DNA from: Lysobacteraceae bacterium
Lineage (GTDB): Bacteria; Pseudomonadota; Gammaproteobacteria; Xanthomonadales; Xanthomonadaceae
NCBI GenBank assembly: GCA_014879375.1
Contig: JACSSF010000089.1
Coordinates: 1 to 48,784, forward strand
Direction: 5' to 3'
Length of the DNA: 48,784 nt
The stretch's first letter is position 1, and the number at the start of each line of letters is the position of its first letter. Both the position numbers and the translations under genes were made by a program. Below are positions 32,110 to 41,635 of this stretch, one piece after another. The notes under the pieces are model-generated. The model searched no databases, had not been told where the DNA came from, and saw only the letters and a program-made list of their open reading frames with translations.

Positions 32110-32122
32110 TCTCTAGAAACTT
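32110..32122 (-). repeat. Right terminal inverted repeat of the comM island
   Basis: Reading inward on the minus strand: AAGTTTCTAGAGA, matching the left end at 12 of 13 bases. It abuts the comM codons for FLDELPS, and its TAG truncates the comM frame. Confidence 0.75.
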
Positions 32123-33033
32123 GGGAGCTCGTCGAGGAACAGGACCCCGTGGTGCGACAGCGAAATCTCGCCGGGGCGAGGGGAGCTGCCGCCGCCGGCG
32201 AGCGCGACGGCGCTCGCCGTGTGATGCGGGCTGCGGAAGGCGCGTTGCCGCCATTGCGCAGGGTCGAAGAAGTGACCGGATACCGAATTCACGGCGGCGC
32301 TTTCCAGCGCTTCGGCTTCGGTCATCGGCGGCAGGATGCCGGGCAGGCGCGAGGCCAGCAGCGTCTTGCCGCAGCCCGGACTGCCGACCAGCAACAGATG
32401 ATGCTGGCCACAGGCCGCGATCTCGAGCGCGCGTCGCGCCTGCGCCTGGCCGCGCACGTCGGCGAGATCAAGATGTGATGGCGCTGCGTTGTCCGGCGCT
32501 GCCTGCGCGGCCGGTAACGTCTTCTGCCCGCGCAAGGCGGCGCAGACTTCAAGCAGAGTGCGTGCGATGCACACCTGGGCATGCCCGACCAATGCAGCTT
32601 CCGCACCGTTGGGCGCAGGCAAGATGAGCCGATGACCGGATTCGGCAGCGGCAAGCGCCGCGGGCAGCACACCATGCACGGCGCGCAACTCGCCGGTCAG
32701 GCCCAATTCGCCGAGGAATTCGCAACCTTCCAGCGCGTGTTGCGGCAACTGGCCGCTGGCGGCGAGGATGCCGAGCGCGATCGGCAGGTCGAAGCCGCCG
32801 CCTTCCTTGCGCAGGTCTGCCGGGGCGAGGTTGATGGTGATGCGTCCTGCGGGGAATTCCAGTTGCGCGCAGACGATGGCGGCGCGCACGCGATCCTTCG
32901 CCTCACGGACCGCGGCCTCGGGCAGGCCGACGATGGACAGCGACGGCAGTCCGCCGCCGACATGCACCTCGACCGTGACCTGCGGCGCGCGTACGCCTAC
33001 CCGCGCCCGGCTGATGACCCGTGCCAATCCCAT
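32113..33033 (-). pseudogene. comM: comM, N-terminal fragment cut off by the island
   Basis: From ATG 33033 the frame gives 306 codons: the ComM N-terminal domain (MGLARVISRARVGVRAPQVT, GLPSLSIVGLPEAAVREAKD), the P-loop GSPGCGKTLLASRLPG and Walker B VLFLDELPS. A TAG from the island follows at 32115-32113. The remaining ~207 codons are at 5239-5862. Any product would have the ATP-binding motifs but lack sensor 1, the Arg finger and the C-terminal domain, so it should not work as a helicase. Natural transformation would be expected to fall, as in other bacteria with comM interrupted. The start was set at MGLAR because family members begin there. Confidence 0.93.
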
Positions 33034-33090
33034 GACATGGCCTCCGCGACATGCCGAAGGCACATCGCCCAGAGTGTGGTCTTGCGCGGC

Positions 33091-33360
33091 TTAGTGCCGC
33101 GCGGCGTCGCCGGTGGTGCTTGCCGAGGCTTCCAGCTCGGCGACCGTGCGCTCCAGCGCCTCGAGCTTCTCGCGCGTCTTCAGCAATACCGCGCGCTGCA
33201 CCTCGAATTCTTCGCGAGTCACCAGGTCCAGGCGCACCAAGCCGGCCTGCAGCACGGACTTGAAGTTTTCCTGCAGTTCCTCGCGGCCCTCGCGCAGGGA
33301 CGGGGGCAACAGGCCGCCGAGGCGGCGGGCGAGGTCATCGAGTTGGGCGAGATTGATCAT
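33091..33360 (-). CDS. ubiK: Ubiquinone biosynthesis accessory factor UbiK
   Basis: From ATG 33360 the 89-aa product begins MINLAQLDDLARRLGGLLPP and continues into a coiled coil (LVTREEFEVQRAVLLKTREK, LEALERTVAELE). This is the BMFP/YqiC family, now UbiK. It assembles the soluble Ubi complex for aerobic ubiquinone synthesis. The codons before 33360 do not fit the family. It lies just upstream of comM on the same strand, a common xanthomonad arrangement. Confidence 0.9.
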   Translation of the reverse strand: MINLAQLDDLARRLGGLLPPSLREGREELQENFKSVLQAGLVRLDLVTREEFEVQRAVLLKTREKLEALERTVAELEASASTTGDAARH

Positions 33361-33487
33361 CGGAATGCGCTCCTGCGCGAAGGGCTTGCCTGCACCATGC
33401 CGCGTGGCGGGCGGCGGTGGCATCGGGCAGGCCCGTAGTGTGGGGTCGGGGAAATCCTAGCAGCGTGCCGGGCCGGCGATGGCTTAA

Positions 33488-33862
<375 letters not shown>

Positions 33863-33883
33863 CGCGTCGACATCACGCACATA

Positions 33884-34738
33884 TCAGTCCTTCAGTGCCT
33901 TCGCCACGAACGGCGGCAAGTGACGCGCACCGGCGTGGATGTCGGCGCTGTAGTACAGCGTCTCGAAGCCCTTGCCACGTGCATCGGCCTCGCGGAAGGC
34001 AAAGTCGGCATTGGCTTCCTTCTTCGCCATCGTCACGCTCCACCAGCCGGTCGGGTAGCAAGGCTGCGGGAAGGGCAAGGTCTGGAACGACTGGAAGCTG
34101 GCCTTGCGCATTTCATCGCGCATCTCGTTGATGAGGTCGAGCAAGACCAGCGGCGACTCGGACTGCTGCACCAGGATGCCGCCGGGCTTGAGCGCACGCG
34201 CGCAATCGGCGAAGAACTTCTCGTTGAACAGGCCTTCGGCCGGGCCGACCGGGTCGGTGGAATCGACGATGATGATGTCGACGCTGCCGGCTTCGCAGTG
34301 CTTCATGTAGGCGAGGCCGTCATCGAACAGGATATCGGCGCGCGCATCGCCGTTGGACGCGCACAGCTCGGGGAAATATTTCTCCGCCATGCGGGTCACT
34401 TGTTCGTCGATGTCGCACTGGGTCGCTTTCTCGACGCCCGGGTGCTTCAGCACCTCACGCAAGGTGCCGCAGTCACCGCCGCCGATGATCACGACGCGCT
34501 TCGGATCCGGATGAGTGAACAGCACTGGGTGTGCAATCATCTCGTGATACAGGAAGTTGTCGCGCGTGGTCAGCATCATCGCGCCATCGATCAACATCAG
34601 GTTGCCCCAGTCGGTCGACTCATAGATCTCGATTTTCTGGAACGGTGATTGCACCTCGTCCAGCTTCCGGGTGATGCGGTAGCCAATCGATGAGCCGGCC
34701 GGTTCGAAGTTCTCGTACAGCCATTCCTGCTGGGCCAT
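33884..34738 (-). CDS. speE: Spermidine synthase
   Basis: The 284-aa product from ATG 34738 (GGAA upstream) has the spermidine/spermine synthase pattern: YESTDWGNLMLIDGAMMLTT, the nucleotide-binding GGGDCGTLREVLKH, and DIIIVDSTDPVGPAEGLF with the catalytic Asp. It transfers aminopropyl from decarboxylated SAM to putrescine. It is divergent from the arginine decarboxylase, so both polyamine genes share a control region. It converges with the PII gene. Confidence 0.95.
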   Translation of the reverse strand: MAQQEWLYENFEPAGSSIGYRITRKLDEVQSPFQKIEIYESTDWGNLMLIDGAMMLTTRDNFLYHEMIAHPVLFTHPDPKRVVIIGGGDCGTLREVLKHPGVEKATQCDIDEQVTRMAEKYFPELCASNGDARADILFDDGLAYMKHCEAGSVDIIIVDSTDPVGPAEGLFNEKFFADCARALKPGGILVQQSESPLVLLDLINEMRDEMRKASFQSFQTLPFPQPCYPTGWWSVTMAKKEANADFAFREADARGKGFETLYYSADIHAGARHLPPFVAKALKD

Positions 34739-34865
34739 GGGGGGTTCCAATCGGTGTCATGAGGGGGCCGATTGTAACGGGCCATCCAAGCCATGGCGGG
34801 CGTAACCCGTCGTTAGCGCCCTGCGCCGTAGAATGGCCGGCCTGATCCATTCCCCCGGCAGCGCC

Positions 34866-36752
34866 ATGACCTGGACCACCGACCTCGCCCGCAAGACCTA
34901 CTCCATCCCGCACTGGGCGGACGGTTATTTCGATGTCGGCGACGATGGCCGTGTCATGGTCCGCCCGAAGGGCAAGGCCGGCCCGCAGATCGCGCTGGCC
35001 GAGGCCGTGGACCGTGCATTGGCGGCGGGTGCGAACCTGCCGATGCTGGTGCGTTTCCCGGACATCCTCGGCGATCGCCTGGGCAAATTGCAGGCCGCGT
35101 TCGCACAGGCCGAGAAGGATTGGGATTACACCGGCGGCTACACCGCGGTCTACCCGATCAAGGTGAACCAGCACGCGGGCGTGGCCGGCACGCTGGCCTC
35201 ACACCATGGCGAGGGTTTTGGCCTGGAGGCAGGCAGCAAGCCGGAGTTGATGGCGGTGCTGGCGCTGTCGCGCGCCGGCGGCTTGATCGTCTGCAACGGC
35301 TACAAGGATCGTGAATACATCCGCCTGGCGCTGATCGGTCGCAAGCTGGGGCTGGAGACCTTCATCGTGATCGAGAAGCCGTCGGAGCTGCGCATCGTGC
35401 TGGAGGAAGCCAAGGCCTTGGGCGTCGAGCCCGGCCTGGGCGTGCGCATGCGCCTGGCGTCGCTCGGCGCCGGCAAATGGCAGAACAGCGGCGGCGACAA
35501 GGCGAAGTTCGGCCTCAATCCGCGCCAGTTGCTGGACCTGTGGAAGCATCTGCGCGATGCCGGCATGGGCCATTGCCTGAAATTGTTGCACTTCCACATG
35601 GGCAGCCAGATCAGCAATGTCCGCGACATCGCCAACGGCATGCGCGAGGCGACGCGTTACTTCGTCGAGCTCTCCAAGCTGGGCGCGAAGATCAGCCATG
35701 TCGATGTCGGCGGTGGTCTCGGCATCGACTACGAGGGCACCCGCTCGCGTTCGTACAACTCGGTCAACTACAACATCGCGCATTACGCCTCGAGCATCGT
35801 GCAGCCGCTGGCCGAGGCCTGCGCCGACAACGACCTGCCGCAGCCGCGCATCGTCACCGAGTGTGGCCGCGCGATGACTGCGCACCACGCCGTGCTGGTG
35901 GCGAATGTCAGCGAAGTGGAGCAGGCGCCGGATGGCCGCGTGCCGCCGCAGAACGACGATGAATCGCACCCCGTCCGCCAGTTGCGCGAGCTGCATGACG
36001 AGATGGCGGACCGTCCGGCGGTGGAGGTCTTCCATGAGGCCGTGCAGGCACATGCGGAAGGCCTGGCGTTGTATGCGCTCGGCCAGATCGACCTGGTCCA
36101 GCGCGCGCGCATCGATGACTTGTTCTATGCGCTTGCTCATGCAGTGAAGGCGCGCCTGACCTACGACGAAAAGAGCCACCGCGACCTGCTGGATGAGCTC
36201 AACGAACGTTTGGTTGACAAGTATTTCGTCAACTTCAGCGTGTTCGAGTCGATGCCGGATGTGTGGGCGATCGACCAGGTGTTCCCGATCGTGCCGATCG
36301 AGCGCCTCGACGAAGCGCCGACGCGTCGCGGCATCATCGCCGACCTGACCTGCGATTCGGACGGCAAGATCGACGTGTACGTGGAGAACGAAGACCTCGA
36401 CACCTCGCTGCCGCTGCACGAGTTGAACAAGGGCGAGAGCTATCGCCTCGGTTTCTTCCTGGTCGGCGCGTACCAGGAGATCCTGGGCGACATCCACAAC
36501 CTCTTCGGCGATACCGATGCGATCGAGGTCAAGGTCGATGGCGACGACTGTCGCGTGGTGCAGCAACGCCGTGGCGACACGACGGACGTGATGCTGGATT
36601 ACGTCGGCTACAAGCTGGAAGACCTGCGCCGCGCGTATCGCGCCCGCGTGGGCGCGGCGGATCTCACCAAATCCGAGGCGACGCGCTTCAACGAGGCGCT
36701 GGAAGCGGGCCTGACCGGCTACACGTACCTGGACGACGCGCCGATCGACTGA
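34866..36752 (+). CDS. speA: Biosynthetic arginine decarboxylase
   Basis: The 628-aa product from ATG 34866 is a full-length SpeA, a fold III PLP enzyme. The PLP Lys is in YPIKVNQHAGVA, the barrel includes LKLLHFHMGSQISNVRDIAN and HVDVGGGLGIDYEGTRS, and the second-domain Cys lies in IADLTCDSDGKIDVYV. It converts arginine to agmatine, the first step of putrescine synthesis by the arginine route. It is divergent from speE across 127 bp. An earlier start at 34833 adds residues outside the family. Confidence 0.95.
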   Translation: MTWTTDLARKTYSIPHWADGYFDVGDDGRVMVRPKGKAGPQIALAEAVDRALAAGANLPMLVRFPDILGDRLGKLQAAFAQAEKDWDYTGGYTAVYPIKVNQHAGVAGTLASHHGEGFGLEAGSKPELMAVLALSRAGGLIVCNGYKDREYIRLALIGRKLGLETFIVIEKPSELRIVLEEAKALGVEPGLGVRMRLASLGAGKWQNSGGDKAKFGLNPRQLLDLWKHLRDAGMGHCLKLLHFHMGSQISNVRDIANGMREATRYFVELSKLGAKISHVDVGGGLGIDYEGTRSRSYNSVNYNIAHYASSIVQPLAEACADNDLPQPRIVTECGRAMTAHHAVLVANVSEVEQAPDGRVPPQNDDESHPVRQLRELHDEMADRPAVEVFHEAVQAHAEGLALYALGQIDLVQRARIDDLFYALAHAVKARLTYDEKSHRDLLDELNERLVDKYFVNFSVFESMPDVWAIDQVFPIVPIERLDEAPTRRGIIADLTCDSDGKIDVYVENEDLDTSLPLHELNKGESYRLGFFLVGAYQEILGDIHNLFGDTDAIEVKVDGDDCRVVQQRRGDTTDVMLDYVGYKLEDLRRAYRARVGAADLTKSEATRFNEALEAGLTGYTYLDDAPID

Positions 36753-36761
36753 GCGATGCGC

Positions 36762-37514
36762 TCAAGCCTCGCGATGGACGTGGAAGCCGGCGAAGGACTG
36801 GTTCACCGGCATCGTCTCGATGCGATTGATGTTGAGGTGCGCGGGTAACCGGGTCAGCCACATCACTTGTTCGGCGATGTCATCCGCGGTGATCGGGGTG
36901 ACGCCCTTGTAGAGTGCCTCGCTCGCGGCCTGGTCGCCGCTGGTGCGCACCAGGGTGAACTCGGTTTCCGCCATCCCCGGCTCGATGCTGGTCACGCGCA
37001 CGCCGGTGCCGTGCAGGTCGCTGCGCAGACCCAGCGAGAACTGGGTGACGAATGCCTTGGTGCCGCCATACACGTTGCCGCCGGCGTAGGGATAATTCGC
37101 CGCGATCGAGCTGATGTTGACGACGAGGCCCCGCGCTTCGACCAGACGCGGCAGCAATGCATGCGTGAGGGTGACGAGGCCGGTGATGTTGGTGTCGATC
37201 ATCTGCCGCCATTGCGCCAGGTCCGCACGCTGCGCGGGTGCGGTGCCGAGCGCCAGGCCGGCGTTGTTCACCAGCAAGTCGATGTGCGCGAATTCTGCGG
37301 GGAGCGCAGCGATGGCCGCGTTGATCGCATCGTCATCACGCATGTCGAAGGCAGCGACATGCACCGCGTCGCCGAATGCATCGCGCAGCGGTTGCAGGCG
37401 TTCGGCGCGACGACCGGTGGCCACCACGCGCCAGCCATCGCGCAACAGATGCTCGGCGATGGCGCGGCCAAAGCCGGAGGTGGCACCGGTGACGAAAGCG
37501 GTTTTGGCGGTCAT
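36762..37514 (-). CDS. SDR-family NADP-dependent oxidoreductase (YdfG-like)
   Basis: This is a 250-aa classical short-chain dehydrogenase. The cofactor motif is TGATSGFGRAIAEHLL, NNAGLALG is in place, and the catalytic Ser (NISSIAANYPY) and YxxxK (YGGTKAFV) are present. Length and sequence resemble E. coli YdfG, which reduces 3-hydroxy acids and malonic semialdehyde. It converges with speA, with 9 bp between stops. Confidence 0.92.
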   Translation of the reverse strand: MTAKTAFVTGATSGFGRAIAEHLLRDGWRVVATGRRAERLQPLRDAFGDAVHVAAFDMRDDDAINAAIAALPAEFAHIDLLVNNAGLALGTAPAQRADLAQWRQMIDTNITGLVTLTHALLPRLVEARGLVVNISSIAANYPYAGGNVYGGTKAFVTQFSLGLRSDLHGTGVRVTSIEPGMAETEFTLVRTSGDQAASEALYKGVTPITADDIAEQVMWLTRLPAHLNINRIETMPVNQSFAGFHVHREA

Positions 37515-37564
37515 GGCATGGCTCGGCAGGCTGAGGCCGCATTGTATGTGGACGTGCGTGATGC

Positions 37565-38047
37565 TCAGTCGGTGTCGTCGCTGCGACGGCGGTTGCCGGA
37601 CTTTGTCGGCGTCGCCTTGCGCGGCGCAGTTTTGCTGGCGGCGGCCTGTTTCGGTTTGACGGCTTTGGATGCAGCCTTGCCGGAAGCAGGCGGCTTGGCT
37701 TTCCTGGCCGGCTTGGCTGCGGCCGGGGCGGGTGATTTCGCGACGGCCTTGGTCGTGACCCGCTTGCGGCTGCTACCGCTCTTGCCGCGCGTCTTCGCCT
37801 TGGTCGCGCGATGCTTCTGCAGCATGTCCTCGGCCAGCACCACGTCTTCGGACAACAGGCCCGCGGCCTTCGCCACCGCGATGCGCGCCGCCGCCTTGTT
37901 CTCGTCGGGGCTCGCCAGCAGCAACTCGCGGATCGCCTCGCGCACGGCCTTTTCGGCATTGCGGTTGAGCTGCATGTTCTCGCCACGGCGCAGCAGCGCC
38001 ATGATTGCGTCGACGACGGGTTTGACCAATGCGGATTCGAGGGCCAT
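37565..38047 (-). CDS. Hypothetical protein with a Lys/Ala-rich, histone H1-like tail
   Basis: From ATG 38047 (AGGAG upstream) the product has 160 aa. The first ~90 residues are helical and folded (MALESALVKPVVDAIMALLR, AVREAIRELLLASPDENKAA). The rest is a basic Lys/Ala/Pro tail (VAKSPAPAAAKPARKAKPPA). Such tails bind DNA non-specifically, as in the histone-like proteins of this family. The gene stands alone, between the SDR and hydrolase genes. Function unknown. Confidence 0.75.
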   Translation of the reverse strand: MALESALVKPVVDAIMALLRRGENMQLNRNAEKAVREAIRELLLASPDENKAAARIAVAKAAGLLSEDVVLAEDMLQKHRATKAKTRGKSGSSRKRVTTKAVAKSPAPAAAKPARKAKPPASGKAASKAVKPKQAAASKTAPRKATPTKSGNRRRSDDTD

Positions 38048-38121
38048 GGTGCATTCTCCTAGGCCCACAGTGTGCCGCAGGCGCGTCGCACCCGCTGCGA
38101 TGCCCGGAAACGAAGGGATTG

Positions 38122-38982
38122 ATGAGCCAGCCAGCAGGCCAGCCCATGGAAGCCGGGTGGATGTCGATGCCGGACGGCACCGCGTTGCGGACGCGCGCTT
38201 GGAGGCGCGGCGGCGATGCGCGTGCCCGCGGCTGCGTGCTGATCGTCCACGGCATCGGCGAACATGGAGGCCGGTATTCGCATGTCGCGGCAGCCTTGAA
38301 CGAGTGGGGTTTCGACGCCCTCGCCTTCGACCAATTCGGCCACGGCGAATCACCGGGCAAGCGCGGCACGCTCACCACATCGACACGCCTGCTGGATGAC
38401 CTGGCGCAAGTCATCGATCAGGTGCGCACCTCGGTACCCGATGATGAGCCGTTGCTCCTGCTCGCCCACAGCATGGGCGGTGTGCTCGCTGCGCGCTTCA
38501 TCGCCGAGCGGATTCGACCGATCGACGGATTGATCCTGTCCTCGCCCGCGATCGCATCGGGCATGAAGCCGTGGCAGCAGGTCATGGCCAACGTGCTGGC
38601 GAGGATTGCGCCAGGTTTCACCATCGCCAATGGCTTGCCTGCCGATGCAATATCGCATGACGCCGCTGAAGTCGCCGCATATCGCGCCGACCCGCTGGTG
38701 CACGATCGCGTCAGCGGGCGCCTGGCGCGGTTCGTCGATGCCTCGGGTGCGCCGGTGCTGGCCGCTGCATCCACGTGGCAGGTGCCGACCTTGCTGATGT
38801 TCGCGGGCAGCGATCGCCTGGTGGATGCGGAAGGCAGCCGTCGTTTCGCTGCGCTCGCGCCAACCGACGTGGTGACGACGCAGGAATTCCCGCATCACTT
38901 CCATGAACTCTTCAACGAAACCGAGCGCGCGCCGGTCTTCGACGCGCTCAAGCACTGGCTGGACCAGCGCTTTCCCGGGTAA
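38122..38982 (+). CDS. Alpha/beta hydrolase, monoacylglycerol lipase-like
   Basis: The 286-aa product from ATG 38122 is a serine hydrolase with the oxyanion motif VLIVHGIGEHGGRYSHV, the nucleophile Ser in LLLLAHSMGGVLAARFI, Asp in FAGSDRLVDAEGSR and His in FPHHFHELFNE. This combination is typical of the lysophospholipase/monoacylglycerol lipase (PldB/Hydrolase_4) group. It has no signal peptide, so it should act in the cytoplasm on lipid esters. It is divergent from the basic-tail protein. Confidence 0.88.
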   Translation: MSQPAGQPMEAGWMSMPDGTALRTRAWRRGGDARARGCVLIVHGIGEHGGRYSHVAAALNEWGFDALAFDQFGHGESPGKRGTLTTSTRLLDDLAQVIDQVRTSVPDDEPLLLLAHSMGGVLAARFIAERIRPIDGLILSSPAIASGMKPWQQVMANVLARIAPGFTIANGLPADAISHDAAEVAAYRADPLVHDRVSGRLARFVDASGAPVLAAASTWQVPTLLMFAGSDRLVDAEGSRRFAALAPTDVVTTQEFPHHFHELFNETERAPVFDALKHWLDQRFPG

Positions 38983-38991
38983 GCGCGTGGC

Positions 38992-39834
38992 TTACTTGGC
39001 CTTGATCGCCACGGCGGGCAGGCCGCCGCTGGAGAGCTTGGACTTGGCTTCGGCGAGATCCGACGCACTGGCGTAAGGCCCCATGCGCACGCGATACATG
39101 GTCTTGCCGTTGATCGTGGCTGATTCCACGCGCGCGTTCAGGCCGAGCAGGGCGACGCGCGCCTTGACCGCTTCGGCATCACCGCTGGCCTGGAATGCAC
39201 CGGCCTGCAGGATGTAGGGCGTGGACGCGGTCGCGGGCTTGCTCGCCGTCGGCGCGGGCGTGGCGCCCGGCTGCGGCGCGGCGTCGGGTTTCGCGGCGCT
39301 GGCGATTTGGGTCGGACGCGGGTTCGGCGTCGTGGTGCCGGCTTCGGGCAACGGTTGCGGCAAGCCTGCGGCGGCCGCAGCCGCGCGTGCCTGCGCATCC
39401 GCGGCTTGCGTCGCGGCGTCCATGTTGGCGGTGGCTTCGGCGGCCTTGCGTCGCGCTTCTTCCTTGGCGATCGCAGCGATCTGCGCGTCGGTCATCGCGA
39501 CTTCTTCGCCCGGCAGCAGTTCGTAGAAGTCGAAGTCGCCATCCTTTTTCGGATCATCTGGTTTGGTCGATGTGGCTTCTGTGGCGGATTCGGCCGCGAC
39601 GGGCTCGAAGGCCTCATCGGTCTGTCCGCTGCCTTGCGGCTGGGCATCCGGGTCGGCATGCGGCGCGCCCATGCGGAAGAAGCCACCCTGGCCATCCTTC
39701 GACATGAACTTGGGCGCGGCCAATATCACCACGATGGCCAGCAGCACGCCGATGACCAGCCACGCCCAGCCGGGCAATCCGTTGCTGCCACCGCCGCTGC
39801 GGCGGGCTTGCGATCTTCCGCGTCTTGCGGCCAT
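38992..39834 (-). CDS. SPOR-domain, FtsN-like inner membrane protein
   Basis: This 280-aa protein has one N-terminal membrane helix (WAWLVIGVLLAIVVILAAP) after a basic cytoplasmic stretch. A long Ala/Pro/Gln-rich periplasmic linker follows, then a C-terminal SPOR domain (YILQAGAFQASGDAEAVKAR to KTMYRVRMGPYASASDLAEA). SPOR binds denuded glycan strands at the division septum. The design is that of FtsN. It lies 12 bp after argS on the same strand and is probably co-transcribed, a pairing common in gammaproteobacteria. Confidence 0.9.
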   Translation of the reverse strand: MAARRGRSQARRSGGGSNGLPGWAWLVIGVLLAIVVILAAPKFMSKDGQGGFFRMGAPHADPDAQPQGSGQTDEAFEPVAAESATEATSTKPDDPKKDGDFDFYELLPGEEVAMTDAQIAAIAKEEARRKAAEATANMDAATQAADAQARAAAAAAGLPQPLPEAGTTTPNPRPTQIASAAKPDAAPQPGATPAPTASKPATASTPYILQAGAFQASGDAEAVKARVALLGLNARVESATINGKTMYRVRMGPYASASDLAEAKSKLSSGGLPAVAIKAK

Positions 39835-39846
39835 TTCGACTCCTGC

Positions 39847-41541
39847 TTACATTTTCACGGGCGCCGAAACGCCCAACAAATCCAGCCCGTTCTTGAGCAC
39901 CTGCGCAGTCGCGGTGGACAGCGCCAGACGCGCGTCACGCTCGTCGCGATCATCCACCAGCACCGGCTGCGCGTGATACGCGGTATGGAAGGCGGTGGCC
40001 AGCTCACGCAGATATTGCGCGATCGTATGTGGCTCCAACGTGAGCGACGCGGCTTCGACCACTTCCGGGAAGCGCGAGAGCTCGATCATCAGGGCCTGGC
40101 TGGCTTCATCATCCAGCCTGTCCAGATGGGCGAGGCCGTTGCCCGTGTCGACGACATAGCCTTTCTCCGCGGCCTGGCGCAGCAGGCTGTGCACGCGGGC
40201 ATGTGCGTACTGTACGTAATACACCGGGTTGTCGTTGGACTGCGAGCGGGCCAGGTCGATGTCGAAGGTGAGCTGCGAATCGGGCTTGCGCGCGATCAGG
40301 AACCAGCGCACCGCGTCCTTGCCGGTTTCGTCGATCAAATCGCGCAAAGTCACATAACTACCGGCGCGCTTGGACAGCTTCACTTCCTCGCCGCCGCGCA
40401 TCACCGTGACCATCTGGTGCAACACGTAATCCGGGTAGCCCTGCGGGATGCCGGCATCGAGCGCCTGCAGGCCGGCCTTCACGCGGGCCAGCGAACCGTG
40501 ATGGTCGGCGCCGAGCTCGGTGATCGCGCGCTGCCAGCCGCGCTGCCACTTGTTGCGGTGATAGGCGACATCCGGCACGAAGTAGGTGAACGTGCCATCG
40601 GACTTGCGCATCACGCGGTCCTTGTCGTCACCGAAATCGGTCGTGCGCAGCCACAGGGCGCCACCTTCTTCGTAGGTGTGGCCGTGCTTGATGAGTTCCG
40701 CGACGGTGTCTTCGACCTTGCCATCGACATAGAGCGAGGATTCTAGGAAGTAGTTGTCGAAGCCGACGGCATAGGCTTCGAGGTCCGCGTTCTGCTCGCG
40801 GCGCAGCCAAGCGACGGCAAAGCGGCGGATCGCGTCGATGTCGTTCGGATCCTTGGCACCGGTGATGGCCTCGCCTTCGACTTCAACGCTGTCGCCGCAC
40901 AGGTAGGCCGAGGCGACATCGGCGATGTAGTCACCGTTGTAGGCATCGGCGGGCCAGTCGGCATCGCCCGGCGCATGGCCATCGATGCGCGCCTTCACCG
41001 ATTTGGCCAGGTTCTCGATCTGCACGCCGGCATCGTTGTAGTAGAACTCGCGCACCACGTTCCAGCCATTCGCGGCCAGCACGCGTGCGATGGAGTCGCC
41101 GATTGCGGCGGCGCGGCCATGGCCGACATGCAGCGGGCCGGTCGGGTTGGCGGAGACGTATTCGACGCCCACCGTCTGGCCCGCGCCACTGTCGTTGCGG
41201 CCAAAGCCATCGCCCTGCGCGTGCACCGTGCGGACCACGCCATGCCAGGCAGCCGGGGCCAGATGGAAGTTGATGAAGCCCGGGCCGGCGATATCGACCT
41301 TGGCGATGGCCGGGTCTGCCGGCAGCGCATCCACCAGCGCCTGCGCCAGTTGGCGCGGATTGCCGCGCGCGGCCTTGGCCAGCGTCATCGCGGCATTGGT
41401 GGAGAAATCGCCATGGCTCGCGTCGCGCGGGCGCTCGATCACGAAATCGGGCGTGGCAGCGTCGGCGGGCAGAGTGCCAGCGGCACGGAGGGCGGCGATG
41501 CCCTGGTCGACCAGGGACTTGAGTTGGGCTTTCACTGACAC
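39847..41541 (-). CDS. argS: Arginyl-tRNA synthetase
   Basis: The 564-aa class I synthetase has an N-terminal Arg-specific additional domain, the HIGH-type motif in [17 protein letters not shown], a KMSKS-like [15 protein letters not shown] and the DALR anticodon domain at the end ([20 protein letters not shown]). It charges tRNA-Arg. It is followed by the SPOR gene. The radC terminator hairpin lies upstream, so argS must have its own promoter. Confidence 0.97.
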   Translation of the reverse strand: MSVKAQLKSLVDQGIAALRAAGTLPADAATPDFVIERPRDASHGDFSTNAAMTLAKAARGNPRQLAQALVDALPADPAIAKVDIAGPGFINFHLAPAAWHGVVRTVHAQGDGFGRNDSGAGQTVGVEYVSANPTGPLHVGHGRAAAIGDSIARVLAANGWNVVREFYYNDAGVQIENLAKSVKARIDGHAPGDADWPADAYNGDYIADVASAYLCGDSVEVEGEAITGAKDPNDIDAIRRFAVAWLRREQNADLEAYAVGFDNYFLESSLYVDGKVEDTVAELIKHGHTYEEGGALWLRTTDFGDDKDRVMRKSDGTFTYFVPDVAYHRNKWQRGWQRAITELGADHHGSLARVKAGLQALDAGIPQGYPDYVLHQMVTVMRGGEEVKLSKRAGSYVTLRDLIDETGKDAVRWFLIARKPDSQLTFDIDLARSQSNDNPVYYVQYAHARVHSLLRQAAEKGYVVDTGNGLAHLDRLDDEASQALMIELSRFPEVVEAASLTLEPHTIAQYLRELATAFHTAYHAQPVLVDDRDERDARLALSTATAQVLKNGLDLLGVSAPVKM

Positions 41542-41590
41542 ACAGCGCGAAGGTTTGGCCGCCTAGTTTAAGGCAGGGGCACGAAAAACC

Positions 41591-41635
41591 GCAGGACGAG
41601 GGGTGGCGCTGGAGAACCGCCGCCCCTCGCCCTGC
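41591..41635 (-). terminator. Rho-independent terminator after radC
   Basis: A ~45-base hairpin begins at the radC stop. Its arms (GCAGG, GAGGGG, GGCG against CGCC, CCCCTC, CCTGC, with short bulges) enclose a nine-base loop. On the minus strand it is followed by GGTTTTTCG. It separates radC from argS. Confidence 0.8.

Larger units (their letters stand above)
5862..32121. mobile_element. ~26.3-kb genomic island inserted in comM
   Basis: The two comM fragments face each other across this segment in the same frame sense. The N-terminal half ends FLDELPSF and runs straight into a TAG; the C-terminal half begins TFQPEWSR. Rejoined, they restore a ComM of normal length. Both ends carry a near-identical 13-bp inverted repeat. 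An intact tyrosine integrase and its overlapping partners sit at the right end, reading away from it. The content is accessory: CBASS, orphan genes, regulatory and oxidoreductase cargo, decayed insertion sequence pieces. comM is a known landing site for AbaR-type islands in Acinetobacter, but those use TniA-type transposases; no such gene is seen here. The junction position is ambiguous by about 3-5 bp. Confidence 0.9.

Noticed and set aside
5862..32121. AbaR/Tn7-like origin for the comM insertion
   Set aside because: No TniA/TniB-type or other DDE transposase is found apart from a short IS3 fragment, and the ends differ from the 5-bp duplication pattern of AbaR elements as I know it.
35199..36566. 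455-codon minus-strand frame inside speA
   Set aside because: Shadow of a strongly conserved gene.
36867..38399. 510-codon plus-strand frame across SDR and basic-protein genes
   Set aside because: Antisense to two supported genes; low-complexity product.
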